DNA of 64,000 nt. Origin: UBA5905 sp964609975 (GTDB lineage Bacteria > Bacillota > Clostridia > Oscillospirales > Acutalibacteraceae). The stretch covers positions 1 to 64,000 of the forward strand of contig CAZSTR010000001.1 in the NCBI GenBank assembly GCA_964609975.1, read 5' to 3'. Positions 40,215 to 49,028 of this stretch are shown in pieces; the stretch's first letter is position 1; each line of letters starts with the position of its first letter. The notes under the pieces are model-generated. The model saw only the letters and a program-made list of their open reading frames with translations. It ran no database searches and was not told the DNA's origin. Position numbers and translations under genes: made by a program.

Positions 40215-40754
40215 ATGATTTATGTATTTTTGGCGGACGGCTTCGAGGAATTAGAAGCGCTGGCGCCGGTGGATTTACTCCGCCGCGCCGGTCTTTCGGT
40301 GCAAACCGTCGGTGTGGATACGGAGACGCCGGTGGGCGCCCACGGAATTCCTGTAGTGGCCGACATCGACGAAGGGAGCGTAAAGCTGGCGGAAATGACC
40401 GCGCTGATTTTGCCCGGCGGGATGCCCGGCACAACCAATTTGCGCTATTCCCGAACGGTTCAGCAGGCAATTCAAACGGCGGTGGAGCGCCAGCTACCCA
40501 TGGCCGCGATTTGCGCGGCGCCCTCCGTTTTGGGTGAGGCCGGCGTCCTCAAGGGGAAAAAGGCGACCTGCTTCCCCGGCTTTGAGGAGACGCTGACGGA
40601 GGCCGAGGTGGTGGATGCGCCAGTGGTGCGGGATGGCAAAATCGTCACCGCAAGGGGCGCCGGGGCGGCAATCGAATTCGCTTTGGAGCTGGTAGCACAG
40701 CACGCTTCGCCGGAGCTGGCGACCAGTCTCAGAAAGGAAATTAAATGCCCGTAA
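40215..40754 (+). CDS. DJ-1/PfpI family protein
   Basis: Proteins of this family include chaperone, deglycase and peptidase-like members; the activity here is unknown. The 179-residue product has the DGFEELEA motif with the conserved Glu, GG near 68-69 and the reactive cysteine C100 in the nucleophile elbow AAICAAPSVLG. It resembles the YajL/DJ-1 type more than PfpI proteases. The ATG follows GGGAGGG, and the gene overlaps the next by 10 bp. Confidence 0.88.
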   Translation: MIYVFLADGFEELEALAPVDLLRRAGLSVQTVGVDTETPVGAHGIPVVADIDEGSVKLAEMTALILPGGMPGTTNLRYSRTVQQAIQTAVERQLPMAAICAAPSVLGEAGVLKGKKATCFPGFEETLTEAEVVDAPVVRDGKIVTARGAGAAIEFALELVAQHASPELATSLRKEIKCP

Positions 40755-41356
40755 ACGACATTCGCCCGCTGAAAACCGCCCTGCGTCAACGCTACCGCGG
40801 CTGGCGCGAAGCGCTTTCCCCGGAGGAGAAGGCCGGGCTGGATCGTGCCATCACCGGCCGCGTGCGCTGTTCCTGGCAATATAAAAACAACGAAATTCTG
40901 CTGACTTATGTTTCGACGCCCATCGAGGTGGACACCCGTGAACTGATTCGTTTGGCTATCCGGGACGGAAAACGGGTGGCAGTTCCCCGGTGTGTTCCCG
41001 GAACGCGGGATATGGATTTTTACTATATCCGCGGGATGGAGGATTTGGCGCCGGGCGCCTTTGGCGTGCTGGAGCCGGTGGCGGAGCGTTGCGAGAAAAT
41101 GACTGATTTTTCCGCCGGGCTTTGCCTTGTGCCTGCCTTCAGCTATGATTGGCAGGGCTTCCGTCTCGGCTATGGAAAGGGCTATTATGACCGCTTTTTA
41201 GCGCGCTTTGACGGAAACCGCGTGGGCATCTGCTACAGCGCCTGTGTGCAAAAGACTCTGCCTCATGGGCGGTTCGACCGGCCGGTGGAGCTGCTCATCA
41301 CTGACCGCTATTATCGAAGCACCGAAAAGAAAAAACGAGGTGAACATCATGGATGA
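40745..41356 (+). CDS. 5-formyltetrahydrofolate cyclo-ligase
   Basis: This enzyme returns 5-formyl-tetrahydrofolate to the active folate pool with ATP (MTHFS; YgfA/YqgN type). The 203-residue product has the N-terminal substrate-binding arginine-rich helix and the hallmark GFRLGYGKGYYDRFL near 137-151. It sits in the thyX operon, where folate recycling makes sense. The ATG lies within the end of the DJ-1 gene, and its own end overlaps mltG by 8 bp. Confidence 0.93.
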   Translation: MPVNDIRPLKTALRQRYRGWREALSPEEKAGLDRAITGRVRCSWQYKNNEILLTYVSTPIEVDTRELIRLAIRDGKRVAVPRCVPGTRDMDFYYIRGMEDLAPGAFGVLEPVAERCEKMTDFSAGLCLVPAFSYDWQGFRLGYGKGYYDRFLARFDGNRVGICYSACVQKTLPHGRFDRPVELLITDRYYRSTEKKKRGEHHG

Positions 41357-42632
41357 ACAACAGAACCTCTCTGCCGCCGAACAGGAAACGGCGCAAAACC
41401 GCATCAAAAAAGTGCAGTCCTTCCGACTGGACGCCGATGTGGCGACGGATATTCCGGACGCTCCTTTGCCGGAGACGGCAGAGAAATCCGTTCCGGCTGT
41501 CGAGACCACCGAAGGGGAAAAAAGTGCCCCGGAGGAAGCGAGCAAATCCAAAAAGGGCGAGGGGAGCGGCTGTTTGAAAAAGCTGCTTCATTCGATGATT
41601 GTTCTTCTGCTGTCGGTGCTGGTGGCCTTTTTTGTGATTTTGTATGTGCTGGATTCCTCCGGCATCAACAAGACCGACGAGCTGGTGGATGTGGAAATCC
41701 CCACCGGAGCCACCACCCCGCAAATCGCCTCGATTTTGCAGGAAAACGGGCTGATCGACTATCCTTTCTGCTTCCGGATTTATTCAAAGCTCAGCAAGGC
41801 TGACGGAAAATATCAAAAGGGAATGTTCTCCCTCTCCGCCGATATGGGATATTCCAACATCGTGGAGGCTCTGCAAACCACCGTTCCGCGGAAAACGGTG
41901 ACGGTCACCATTCCTGAGGGCTATACTGTGGACAAGCTGGCGTCGTTGCTGGAGGAAAAAGAGGTTTGCGAGAAAGAAGCTTTTTACGAGGCGATTGTCT
42001 ATGAGGACTATGACTTCGATTTCGTTCAGGCGATTCCCACCGACCAGGATGGGGACGAGCACAAGGGACGCATCTACCGTCTGGAGGGATATTTGTTCCC
42101 CGATACATATAACTTCTATGTGAACAGCTCCGGGAGAACGGTGGTTCAGCGCCTTTTGGAGAACTTTTCGATGAAAATCAAGCCTTATCGAGCGGTTATC
42201 AGCGAACGGGGCTATACCATCGACCAGGCGGTGGTTTTGGCCTCCATCGTACAGGGAGAGGCTGCCAGCTTCGCGGACATGGAGGGGGTTTCCCGCGTGT
42301 TGGCGAACCGTATGGCGCCCGGCTCCGGCTTCGACAAGCTTCAATGCGATTCCACCACCCTGTATGTAAACAGCGTGTTACCGAAGGTGGATGGTATCAC
42401 CGTCACCAGCTCGGCCTATGACACCTATACCCGCAAGGGTCTGCCGGTGGGCGCTATCAATAACCCCGGTCTGGATGCAATCAAAGCGGCGCTGTATCCC
42501 TCGGAGGATGAACAATACGCAAAGGCCTATTTCTTCGCCACCGATTATACCACTGGCATCACCTATTTCTCCAACACCTATTCCCAGCATGTGGCGATTT
42601 GTCGGCGGTATCGAATCGGTATGTACGGCTAA
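41349..42632 (+). CDS. mltG: Endolytic murein transglycosylase MltG (YceG)
   Basis: MltG cuts nascent glycan strands at the membrane and sets their length. The 427-residue product has an acidic Pro-rich cytoplasmic N-terminus (about 1-75), one membrane helix at about 78-102, a LysM-like segment and the catalytic domain with Glu in ASIVQGEA and the C-terminal GLPVGAINNPGLDAIKAAL motif. The ATG follows GAGGTGA. In B. subtilis the gene sits beside yrrM and the U32 pair yrrN/yrrO; here a terminator and one U32 gene follow. Confidence 0.95.
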   Translation: MDEQQNLSAAEQETAQNRIKKVQSFRLDADVATDIPDAPLPETAEKSVPAVETTEGEKSAPEEASKSKKGEGSGCLKKLLHSMIVLLLSVLVAFFVILYVLDSSGINKTDELVDVEIPTGATTPQIASILQENGLIDYPFCFRIYSKLSKADGKYQKGMFSLSADMGYSNIVEALQTTVPRKTVTVTIPEGYTVDKLASLLEEKEVCEKEAFYEAIVYEDYDFDFVQAIPTDQDGDEHKGRIYRLEGYLFPDTYNFYVNSSGRTVVQRLLENFSMKIKPYRAVISERGYTIDQAVVLASIVQGEAASFADMEGVSRVLANRMAPGSGFDKLQCDSTTLYVNSVLPKVDGITVTSSAYDTYTRKGLPVGAINNPGLDAIKAALYPSEDEQYAKAYFFATDYTTGITYFSNTYSQHVAICRRYRIGMYG

Positions 42633-42638
42633 TGAGTT

Positions 42639-42672
42639 GAAAAGCCGGAGCAACCAAGCTCCGGCTTTTCTG
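42639..42672 (+). terminator. Intrinsic terminator after mltG
   Basis: AAAAGCCGGAGC pairs with GCTCCGGCTTTT across a 6-base loop. Some read-through into the U32 gene, which has no clear promoter, is likely. Confidence 0.75.
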
Positions 42673-42700
42673 TGAGGATTTTTTGGAGGGTACAACTGGG

Positions 42701-43936
42701 ATGAACAGGAGAAAACGCCCGGAGGTGCTGGCACCTGCCGGGGATTTGGAGCGGCTGGAGACCGCCCTGCGCTTTGGCGCAGACGCGGTATATATCGCGG
42801 GACAAAGCTTCGGGATGCGAATGGGCTGCGCCAATTTCGACCGGGAGGAGCTGAAAACCGCCGTCGAACGAACCCACGAAATGGGAAAAAAGCTTTATGT
42901 CACCTGCAATATCCTGCCGCGCAACTGGGACATAGCGCTCCTTCCGGACTATTTCGCCTTTTTGGATAGCATCGGCGTGGATGCACTCATTATCAGCGAC
43001 CTGGGCACGCTGGCGCTGGCGAAACAGTATGCACCCCATTGCGAAATGCATATTTCCACCCAATTTGGCGTTGTGAATTATGCCACTGCCACGGCGCTGT
43101 ATGAAATGGGGGCCACCCGCGTGGTGCTGGCGCGGGAGCTGTCGCTGGAGGAGGTGCGGGAAATCCGGGCGAAAACGCCGACGGCGCTGGAGCTGGAAGC
43201 CTTCGTCCATGGCGCGATTTGCATGTCCTATTCCGGGCGCTGTGTAATTTCCAACTATCTGGCTGATCGGGACGCCAATCACGGTGAATGTGCCCAGCCC
43301 TGCCGCTGGAAATATCATATCGTGGAGGACACCCGCCCTCAGCTTCCCCTGACGCTGGAGCAGGATGAAACCGGCACCTATCTGTTCAACGCCAACGATA
43401 TGAACATGATTGAGCATACGGCGGCGCTGGCGCTGGCCGGCATTGACTCCTTTAAGATTGAGGGCCGGGCGAAGTCCGCCTATTATTCTGCCGTCACGGC
43501 CAACGCGTATCGTCAGGCAGTTGACGGCTTCATGGCCTCCGACTGCTCGCCGGACTATGTGCCGGAAAAATGGATTTGTGAGGAGCTTTTGAAAATCAGC
43601 CATCGCCCCTATGGAACCGGCTTTTATTTCGGAATGCCGTCCCAGCATTTGAAGCAGGGCGGATACATCCGCGCCTATGAGCTGGCCGCCGTCGTGGAGG
43701 ATTGGCAGGACGGCTGGCTGCAGGTCAGCCAGCGCAACCGCTTTTTCTCCGGAGAGGAAGTGGATGCGCTCCCGCCAGATGAAAAGCCGTTTTGCTTTAC
43801 AGTGAAATCCATGCTGAACGAGGAGAAAAATCCGATTTCGGTTGCGCCCCATGCCACTATGCGCGTATATATTCCGCTGGAGCACCCCTTGCCGAAGGGT
43901 ACGCTTTTGCGAATCAATAAGGAAAAAAGAAAATGA
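42701..43936 (+). CDS. Peptidase U32 family protein, probable tRNA hydroxylation protein (TrhP-like)
   Basis: U32 proteins once called collagenases are now known in part to make 5-hydroxyuridine at tRNA position 34 (TrhP and its B. subtilis relatives YrrN/YrrO). The 411-residue product opens with the APAGDLERLETALRFGADAVY block, has the signature region EAFVHGAICMSYSGRCV, the Cys-rich ANHGECAQPCRW and the FKIEGRAKSAYYSA motif. The ATG is 10 bp after GGAGGG. B. subtilis has two adjacent U32 genes at this spot; here there is one. Confidence 0.88.
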   Translation: MNRRKRPEVLAPAGDLERLETALRFGADAVYIAGQSFGMRMGCANFDREELKTAVERTHEMGKKLYVTCNILPRNWDIALLPDYFAFLDSIGVDALIISDLGTLALAKQYAPHCEMHISTQFGVVNYATATALYEMGATRVVLARELSLEEVREIRAKTPTALELEAFVHGAICMSYSGRCVISNYLADRDANHGECAQPCRWKYHIVEDTRPQLPLTLEQDETGTYLFNANDMNMIEHTAALALAGIDSFKIEGRAKSAYYSAVTANAYRQAVDGFMASDCSPDYVPEKWICEELLKISHRPYGTGFYFGMPSQHLKQGGYIRAYELAAVVEDWQDGWLQVSQRNRFFSGEEVDALPPDEKPFCFTVKSMLNEEKNPISVAPHATMRVYIPLEHPLPKGTLLRINKEKRK

Positions 43937-43943
43937 GAAAGTG

Positions 43944-43989
43944 AAAGAATACACCGACAGGCGAAATGTCCGTCGGTGTATTCTTTTTT
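43944..43989 (+). terminator. Intrinsic terminator after the U32 gene
   Basis: A perfect 14-bp stem (43945-43958 with 43972-43985) and a six-T tail, 8 bp after the stop codon. Confidence 0.85.
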
Positions 43990-44028
43990 GATTTTCGGGC
44001 ATACTCAACAAGAAGGGTGGTGACCGGA

Positions 44029-45642
44029 ATGGAAGGGATGAAAAAACGGATTTCTGTGTTGGTGGCGCTGTTGGTGCTGCTTGGGCTTCTCCTGTGCTGG
44101 CAAATCGGCGCTCTCATGCGCACCCACGCAACGCGAGCCACCGCCGCAGACAACTGCTTTTCCGTGTCGGTGGCCGCCGTTCGCGGCACGATTTACGACT
44201 ATCAGCTTCGTCCCCTTGTGAACGAAAAAAAGGAATATGTCGCCGCTTTAGCCCCCGGCGGGCAGGCGCTTTCGGCGGTGCAAGCCGCCACAACGGCGGA
44301 TAGCTTCGCCCTGTTGCGCAAGCAGATGAACAGCGGGATGCCCGCGGCGGTGCGGCTCAAGGAGCCGGTGGCGCTGATGGCGGGACTGGAGCTGTTTTTC
44401 GTGCCCCGGCGGTTCGGGGAGCGGTTGCTGGCACCCCATTTGATAGGCTATCTGGATTATGGCGGAGAGCATGGCGTATCCGGGATTGAGCTTGCCTGCG
44501 ACAAGGTTCTTTCCCGGTTTTCGGGGGAGGCGACAGCGTCCTTTCCAGTGGATGGCAACGGCCGCCTGCTTTCCGGCACTTCGGCGGTGCGCACCGACAC
44601 CACCGGCCGTTGCCGGGGCGGGGTTGTGCTGACTCTCGCTCGTGAAATCCAACAGCTGGTGGAGGATGTGGCCGCCGCCTATGTGCCGAAGGGCGCGGTG
44701 GTTGTGCTGGAACCGTCCTCCGGCGCGATTCGCGCCATGGCCAGCTTTCCAAGCTTTCAGCCCGCCACTGTTTCCGAGGAAATTCAGAAGGAGAGCAGTG
44801 CTTTGGTGAACCGGGCGCTTTCCGGCTATGATTGCGGGTCGGTGTTCAAAATCGTCACCATGGCGGCGGCGCTGGAAAAGGGGATTTCCGTGGAAACGGC
44901 CTATACCTGCACCGGCGCGATTTCCGTGGATGGACAGCGGTTTCACTGCCATAACCGGCTGGGTCATGGTACGCTGGGGCTGACCGACGCCATGGCTCAA
45001 TCCTGTAACAGCGCCTTTATCCAGCTGGCCGCGGACACCGGTGCGGCCGCTCTATACAGCATGGCCGGAAATCTGGGCTTTGAACAGCCGATTTCGTTGC
45101 TGGATTCCCTCGCCGCGACAACCGGGGTGATGCCGACGCTGGAAACGCTGAAAAGCTCGCCGGCAGCGGTGGCGAACCTCTCCTTTGGCCAGGGGTATTT
45201 GATGGCGTCGCCCCTGCATATAGCACGAACGATCGCAACGGTTGTCAACGGCGGCGTGATGCCAAAGCTGCATATTTTAGAGGGCTATGTGGATGAAAAC
45301 GGGAGCTTTTCTGCGGCGGAGATGGGCAGGGGACAGACCGTTTTTTCGAAAAGCACCGCTGACACACTGAAAACGATGCTTCGGCGGGTGGTCACCGACG
45401 GAACAGGGAAAAAGGCTGCGTCCTCCGCTTGCACAGTGGCCGGAAAAACTGGAACCGCCGAAACCGGGCAGATTTCCGGCGATACGCCGGTGGTGCAAAG
45501 CTGGTTCGCCGGGTATTTTCCTGCGGAAAAACCTCAGTATGTGGTGGTTGTTTTGGCGGAGGATGCCCAAAACAACGGCGGTCGCTCTGCGGAATGCTTT
45601 TGTGAAATTTCTAACAAGCTCTACGAGTATATAGGGGAGTGA
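44029..45642 (+). CDS. Class B penicillin-binding protein (transpeptidase)
   Basis: The protein cross-links peptidoglycan peptides outside the membrane. Its 537 residues give one N-terminal membrane helix (about 7-28), a dimerisation region, and a transpeptidase domain with all three motifs: S271-V-F-K274, S325-C-N327 and K473-T-G. There is no PASTA domain, and the dimerisation part is short for FtsI or SpoVD, so its division, elongation or sporulation role is open. The start is the ATG at 44029 (AAGGGTGG upstream); a second ATG three codons on is possible. It is bounded by a terminator on each side. Confidence 0.9.
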   Translation: MEGMKKRISVLVALLVLLGLLLCWQIGALMRTHATRATAADNCFSVSVAAVRGTIYDYQLRPLVNEKKEYVAALAPGGQALSAVQAATTADSFALLRKQMNSGMPAAVRLKEPVALMAGLELFFVPRRFGERLLAPHLIGYLDYGGEHGVSGIELACDKVLSRFSGEATASFPVDGNGRLLSGTSAVRTDTTGRCRGGVVLTLAREIQQLVEDVAAAYVPKGAVVVLEPSSGAIRAMASFPSFQPATVSEEIQKESSALVNRALSGYDCGSVFKIVTMAAALEKGISVETAYTCTGAISVDGQRFHCHNRLGHGTLGLTDAMAQSCNSAFIQLAADTGAAALYSMAGNLGFEQPISLLDSLAATTGVMPTLETLKSSPAAVANLSFGQGYLMASPLHIARTIATVVNGGVMPKLHILEGYVDENGSFSAAEMGRGQTVFSKSTADTLKTMLRRVVTDGTGKKAASSACTVAGKTGTAETGQISGDTPVVQSWFAGYFPAEKPQYVVVVLAEDAQNNGGRSAECFCEISNKLYEYIGE

Positions 45643-45670
45643 GGTCGGGGAAAACGGGCGCGGAAAGCGC

Positions 45671-45701
45671 AAAAAACTCCCCTCGTATTTGAGGGGAGTT
45701 T
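45671..45701 (-). terminator. Intrinsic terminator of the Xer recombinase gene
   Basis: AAACTCCCCTC pairs with GAGGGGAGTTT across a 6-base loop (45675-45701), and the minus strand continues with six T. Confidence 0.8.
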
Positions 45702-45739
45702 GGAACAGAGTCTTGTTTTTCGAAGTGCTCCGGTTTCCT

Positions 45740-46723
45740 TCAGTCCTTTTTCTTTGCGGGAGAAACCTTTGACAGCGGCGTGGCGGCGGCCGCTTTTTCC
45801 AGCTGTTCGTTGGATAAATGGGTATATATCTGCGTGGTGCCGAGATTTTTATGGCCGAGGATTTCCTTGAGAACCAGTACATCCACGCCGCCCTGCTGAT
45901 ACATAAGTGTGGCGGCGGTATGGCGGAGCTTATGGGTGGACAGCTCCTCGGCGCCCGGAATTTGCTTGAGATAGCCCTTGACAACATAGTGAATTCCCTG
46001 GACGCTGATACGGTCCTTGGTATGGCCATAAAACAGCGCCCTTTTGTCCTTTGTTCCGTCCACCGGCCGCTTGGGTAAATAAGCCTCCATGGCCTTCTGG
46101 CAGGCTTCGTTGAGAAAAAGAATTCGTTCCTTATTGCCCTTGCCGATGACCCGCAGGGTATGGTCGCTCCGCACATCGTTCAAATTCAGCCCGGCGATTT
46201 CCGCCCGGCGCAGACCACAGTTGAGCAACAGCGTCAAAATGCAAAAATCCCGCTCGGCATATGGCCCGCCATCTTTTGGCAGCGACAACAGCTCCAGTGA
46301 TTGCTCCAGCGTCAAGTAGCGCGGCATACGACTGGGCAGCTTCGGCAGACTCAGATTTTTCGCTGGGTCGTCCTCCAGCAGATGCACCACATCGGTGAGG
46401 TAATGAAAAAATTGACGCAGGGCGGAAACCTTTCGCGCGCGGGTCACATTGGAGTTGCTACGCTCCGATTTGGTATAGTTCATGAATTCGAACAGGTCGT
46501 TGAGTGTCACCGTGCGCAGCAGGTCAATGTCCACGCCGGCGATGGACAGCTCCGCCGGGTTGCCGGACGCCAATCCGCGTTCGAGAAGCAAAAAGCGAAA
46601 AAAGGTACGCAAATCAATATAATATCCGTCCACGGTGTTGGTGGAACGGCCTTTCACGGTTTCCATATAGCCGAGATAGCTCCGCAGTATCTCCGGGCAA
46701 TCGGTCAAATACGCTTTTTTCAT
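45740..46723 (-). CDS. Tyrosine recombinase, XerC/XerD family
   Basis: Xer recombinases resolve chromosome dimers at dif, but the family also includes mobile-element integrases. The 327-residue protein has an N-terminal SAM-like core-binding domain (about 10-110) and a catalytic domain with R172 (GLRRAEI), the beta-hairpin Lys in GKGNKER, H264 and R267 (HKLRH), H291 (LGH) and Y300 (QIYTH), so all six active-site residues are present. Size and lack of phage neighbours favour a housekeeping Xer protein. The ATG follows GGGGAGG. A perfect 13-bp inverted repeat lies 17 bp upstream, over the likely promoter. Confidence 0.9.
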   Translation of the reverse strand: MKKAYLTDCPEILRSYLGYMETVKGRSTNTVDGYYIDLRTFFRFLLLERGLASGNPAELSIAGVDIDLLRTVTLNDLFEFMNYTKSERSNSNVTRARKVSALRQFFHYLTDVVHLLEDDPAKNLSLPKLPSRMPRYLTLEQSLELLSLPKDGGPYAERDFCILTLLLNCGLRRAEIAGLNLNDVRSDHTLRVIGKGNKERILFLNEACQKAMEAYLPKRPVDGTKDKRALFYGHTKDRISVQGIHYVVKGYLKQIPGAEELSTHKLRHTAATLMYQQGGVDVLVLKEILGHKNLGTTQIYTHLSNEQLEKAAAATPLSKVSPAKKKD

Positions 46724-47003
46724 CCTAAAGCCTCCCCTTAACTATACTAAATCTTAATTTAGTATAGTTGTCGAAAATTTTACGGCTGTTAGTTTGGGCT
46801 ATATCCCTTCCTGTCCGCCGCCCTATCGGCGTTTTGATTTTAACGAACAGAGCCATCTATCGTCCGCCGTGCAATCCTGTGGTTGAGCTTACCACAGCTT
46901 TTTGCAAACGGACAACCGCCTCCGCTATTTCTCTCTGTAGCGCCATGGAGGGAAAATTTCAAAAACAACCGCGTTTCGCTAAAACCTTGGGTTGCGGCGC
47001 GGC
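46724..47003. other. 280-bp non-coding region before the Xer gene
   Basis: Apart from the Xer ribosome site (46731-46737) and the inverted repeat at 46740-46769, this stretch holds only a small hairpin (CTGTGGT 46877-46883 with ACCACAG 46891-46897) followed by CTTTTT on the plus strand. No gene with a ribosome site is visible. A short plus-strand RNA ending at that hairpin is conceivable, since the repeat supplies -10-like TATACT on both strands, but there is no firm -35. Confidence 0.5.
46740..46769. repeat. Perfect 13-bp inverted repeat upstream of the Xer recombinase
   Basis: Arms AACTATACTAAAT (46740-46752) and ATTTAGTATAGTT (46757-46769) with the spacer CTTA. It contains a TATACT -10-like hexamer on each strand and sits 17 bp before the Xer start codon. 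It could be an operator, the promoter itself, or a recombination site of the kind that xerS and xerH genes keep next to themselves. Confidence 0.9.
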
Positions 47004-48281
47004 TCACAGAGTCAAGCAGCCGTCCTCTAGCATAGACTGAGCCGCCAGCAGAACACCGATGCGTCCGCTGTCATAATTCAGCCCGCCCTGCATATAAGCG
47101 GCAAATGGCTCTCGCAGGGGCGCATCCGCCGACAGCTCGATGGACGAGCCGCTGGTGAAGGCGCCGGAGGCCATAATCACCTTGCTGGTGTAGCCGGGCT
47201 GCTCCGAAGGCTCCGGCACAACATAGGAATCCACCGGCGCCCCCTTCTGCATCCCCCGACAAAAAGCGATCAGCGCGTTTTCGTTTTTCAGCAGAACCGT
47301 TTGGATGATGTCCCCGCGATATTCCAGTGGTTTCGGGCTGACCGCATAGCCGAAACGGCTGAACAGCCCGGCGGCAAAAACCGCCGTTTTCAGCGCCTCG
47401 CCCACCACATGGGGTGCGTGGAACAGCCCCATATACAGACTGCGGTTGTGGCCGAGAGAGGCACCCACCTCCCGGCCGATGCCGGGGCTGGTCATGCGAT
47501 AGGCGCATTGCTCGATGCAGGTGGCCTTTCCGCAAAGGTATCCCCCGTTGGGCGCGATTCCGCCGCCGGGGTTTTTGATGAGTGAACCGGCTATCAAATC
47601 GGCGCCCACCTGGGTCGGCTCCAGCTTTTCGGTGAATTCGCCATAGCAGTTGTCCACGAACACCGTCACCTCCGGGCGCACCGCCCGCACCGCCTCCACG
47701 ATTTGTTGAATTCCGTCGATGGTCAGCGACGGACGGGTGTTATAGCCGCGGGAACGTTGGATATGTACCAGCTTTATCGTCGGTTCCTCCCGCAGAGCGG
47801 TCTGAATCCCAGTCAAATCCGGCTTTTGGTCGGCGGTCAGCGGAACCTCCCGATAGCGCACCCCAAATTCCTTCAACGAGCCGGGACAGGCCACTTTTTC
47901 ACCAATCACCTGTTCCAGTGTGTCATAGGGAGCGCCGGTGGCGGCCAGCATCGTGTCCCCCGGCCGCAGTATGGAGAAAAGGCCGATGGCCAGCGCGTGG
48001 GTGCCGGAAACGATGCTGTGGCGAATCAGCGCATCCTCCGCCCCCATGATGTCCGCCAAAATTTCATCCAGTGCATCCCGCCCTCGGTCGCCGCTCCCGT
48101 AGCCGGTGGTGGTGGCGAAATGCGCCTCGCTGACGCGATGGCGAATAAAGGCGGACAAAACCTTCTGCTGGTTATAGGTTGTCGTTTCCCGAACCCTGGA
48201 AAAGGCCTCGGCGACCTCCGCTTCCACCGCGTCGGCCAGCTCCGCCAAGCGGGGATTCACCTGAAAAAATGTCATATCCAC
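47004..48281 (-). CDS. YnbB-type PLP enzyme (methionine gamma-lyase family, aluminium-resistance protein)
   Basis: A 425-residue fold-type I PLP protein of the family annotated as aluminium resistance or methionine gamma-lyase-like; its real reaction is unsettled. Visible motifs: TTGYGSGDRGRDAL near the N-terminus, VSGTHALA for phosphate contacts, VFVDNCYGEF with the PLP-binding Asp, and SLIKNPGGGIAPNGGY with the Schiff-base Lys. The GTG at 48281 is 8 bp after GGAGG and is my start; an ATG two codons later is possible. It ends the murD operon. In B. subtilis ynbB lies near glnR-glnA; not here. Confidence 0.88.
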   Translation of the reverse strand: MDMTFFQVNPRLAELADAVEAEVAEAFSRVRETTTYNQQKVLSAFIRHRVSEAHFATTTGYGSGDRGRDALDEILADIMGAEDALIRHSIVSGTHALAIGLFSILRPGDTMLAATGAPYDTLEQVIGEKVACPGSLKEFGVRYREVPLTADQKPDLTGIQTALREEPTIKLVHIQRSRGYNTRPSLTIDGIQQIVEAVRAVRPEVTVFVDNCYGEFTEKLEPTQVGADLIAGSLIKNPGGGIAPNGGYLCGKATCIEQCAYRMTSPGIGREVGASLGHNRSLYMGLFHAPHVVGEALKTAVFAAGLFSRFGYAVSPKPLEYRGDIIQTVLLKNENALIAFCRGMQKGAPVDSYVVPEPSEQPGYTSKVIMASGAFTSGSSIELSADAPLREPFAAYMQGGLNYDSGRIGVLLAAQSMLEDGCLTL

Positions 48282-48299
48282 AGTTGTTTCCTCCAAAAT

Positions 48300-49028
48300 T
48301 CAAAATTCCAGCTCGCTCCAACCGCCGCAGACGGTGAAGCCGAGCCGCGTATATAGCTTTTTCGACTTTTCGCTGTCCGGCGCAATCCAGACAGCATCAA
48401 AATCGGACAAGGAGCTCAAAAGCGCCCCAAGACAAGCGGTGGCGAGTCCCTCTCCCCTTCGCTCCGGCGCTGTCGCCACCGGGCCGATGACCGCCGCGCC
48501 GGAAAATTCGGCCACCGTCATGGCGGCGCTGACCGCCTTTTTGGCATTCTCGATGCCAACCACACGCCCGGCGCCATGGCGTACCCGATGGGACACATCT
48601 ACATACCACGCCTCGAAGGGCGGCATCGCCGGGAAGCAGTCCTGATACAGGGCGTATACCGCTGGCAGAGAAATTGCACCCGCCGAAGAGGCGTCCACCG
48701 AGCCGATTTTGCCTGTAAAGCGCATGAGCTTACCACTTGTTTCCGTGGCCGCCAGCACTTTTTTGAGCCACTTTCCGGTGAAATCGTCGGTGTGCAGCCG
48801 GCAAAGCTCTGGGCAAAGCCGCAAAAAAGCCGCCCATTCCTCAGTTGGATCATCCAATGCATCCAGCACACCGCCGCCATCCAAAACGCCCAGACAGTTT
48901 CCCGCCTCGTCCCGATAAAACCGCAAAAACGGCACATCGCCATAGGCAGCCCAAAGGCTGTGCAGACGAGTGGAACATTCGGTTGCGCGCCATATGGGCA
49001 GCTGACTGCCCGTAATCGCATAAATCAT
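48300..49028 (-). CDS. GNAT family N-acetyltransferase
   Basis: A 242-residue acetyltransferase-like protein with unknown substrate. The GNAT core is in the C-terminal half: beta-strand AAVIGPVATAPERRGEG (acetyl-CoA pyrophosphate loop RRGEGLA), and IAPDSEKSKKLYTRLGF as the family's motif B. The N-terminal half (about 1-110) is a separate domain, making it a double or fused GNAT. Its ATG overlaps the stop of the M42 gene (ATGA), so it is translated in tandem with the peptidases. Confidence 0.82.
   Translation of the reverse strand: MIYAITGSQLPIWRATECSTRLHSLWAAYGDVPFLRFYRDEAGNCLGVLDGGGVLDALDDPTEEWAAFLRLCPELCRLHTDDFTGKWLKKVLAATETSGKLMRFTGKIGSVDASSAGAISLPAVYALYQDCFPAMPPFEAWYVDVSHRVRHGAGRVVGIENAKKAVSAAMTVAEFSGAAVIGPVATAPERRGEGLATACLGALLSSLSDFDAVWIAPDSEKSKKLYTRLGFTVCGGWSELEF

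Noticed and set aside
45740..46769. The Xer-type gene as an integrase of a prophage or integrative element
   Set aside because: No phage, conjugation or excisionase gene, tRNA target or flanking direct repeats were seen nearby.
46768..47040. A 90-residue plus-strand frame in the gap before the Xer gene
   Set aside because: No ATG with a ribosome site, no recognisable domain, and its end runs antisense into the YnbB-like gene.
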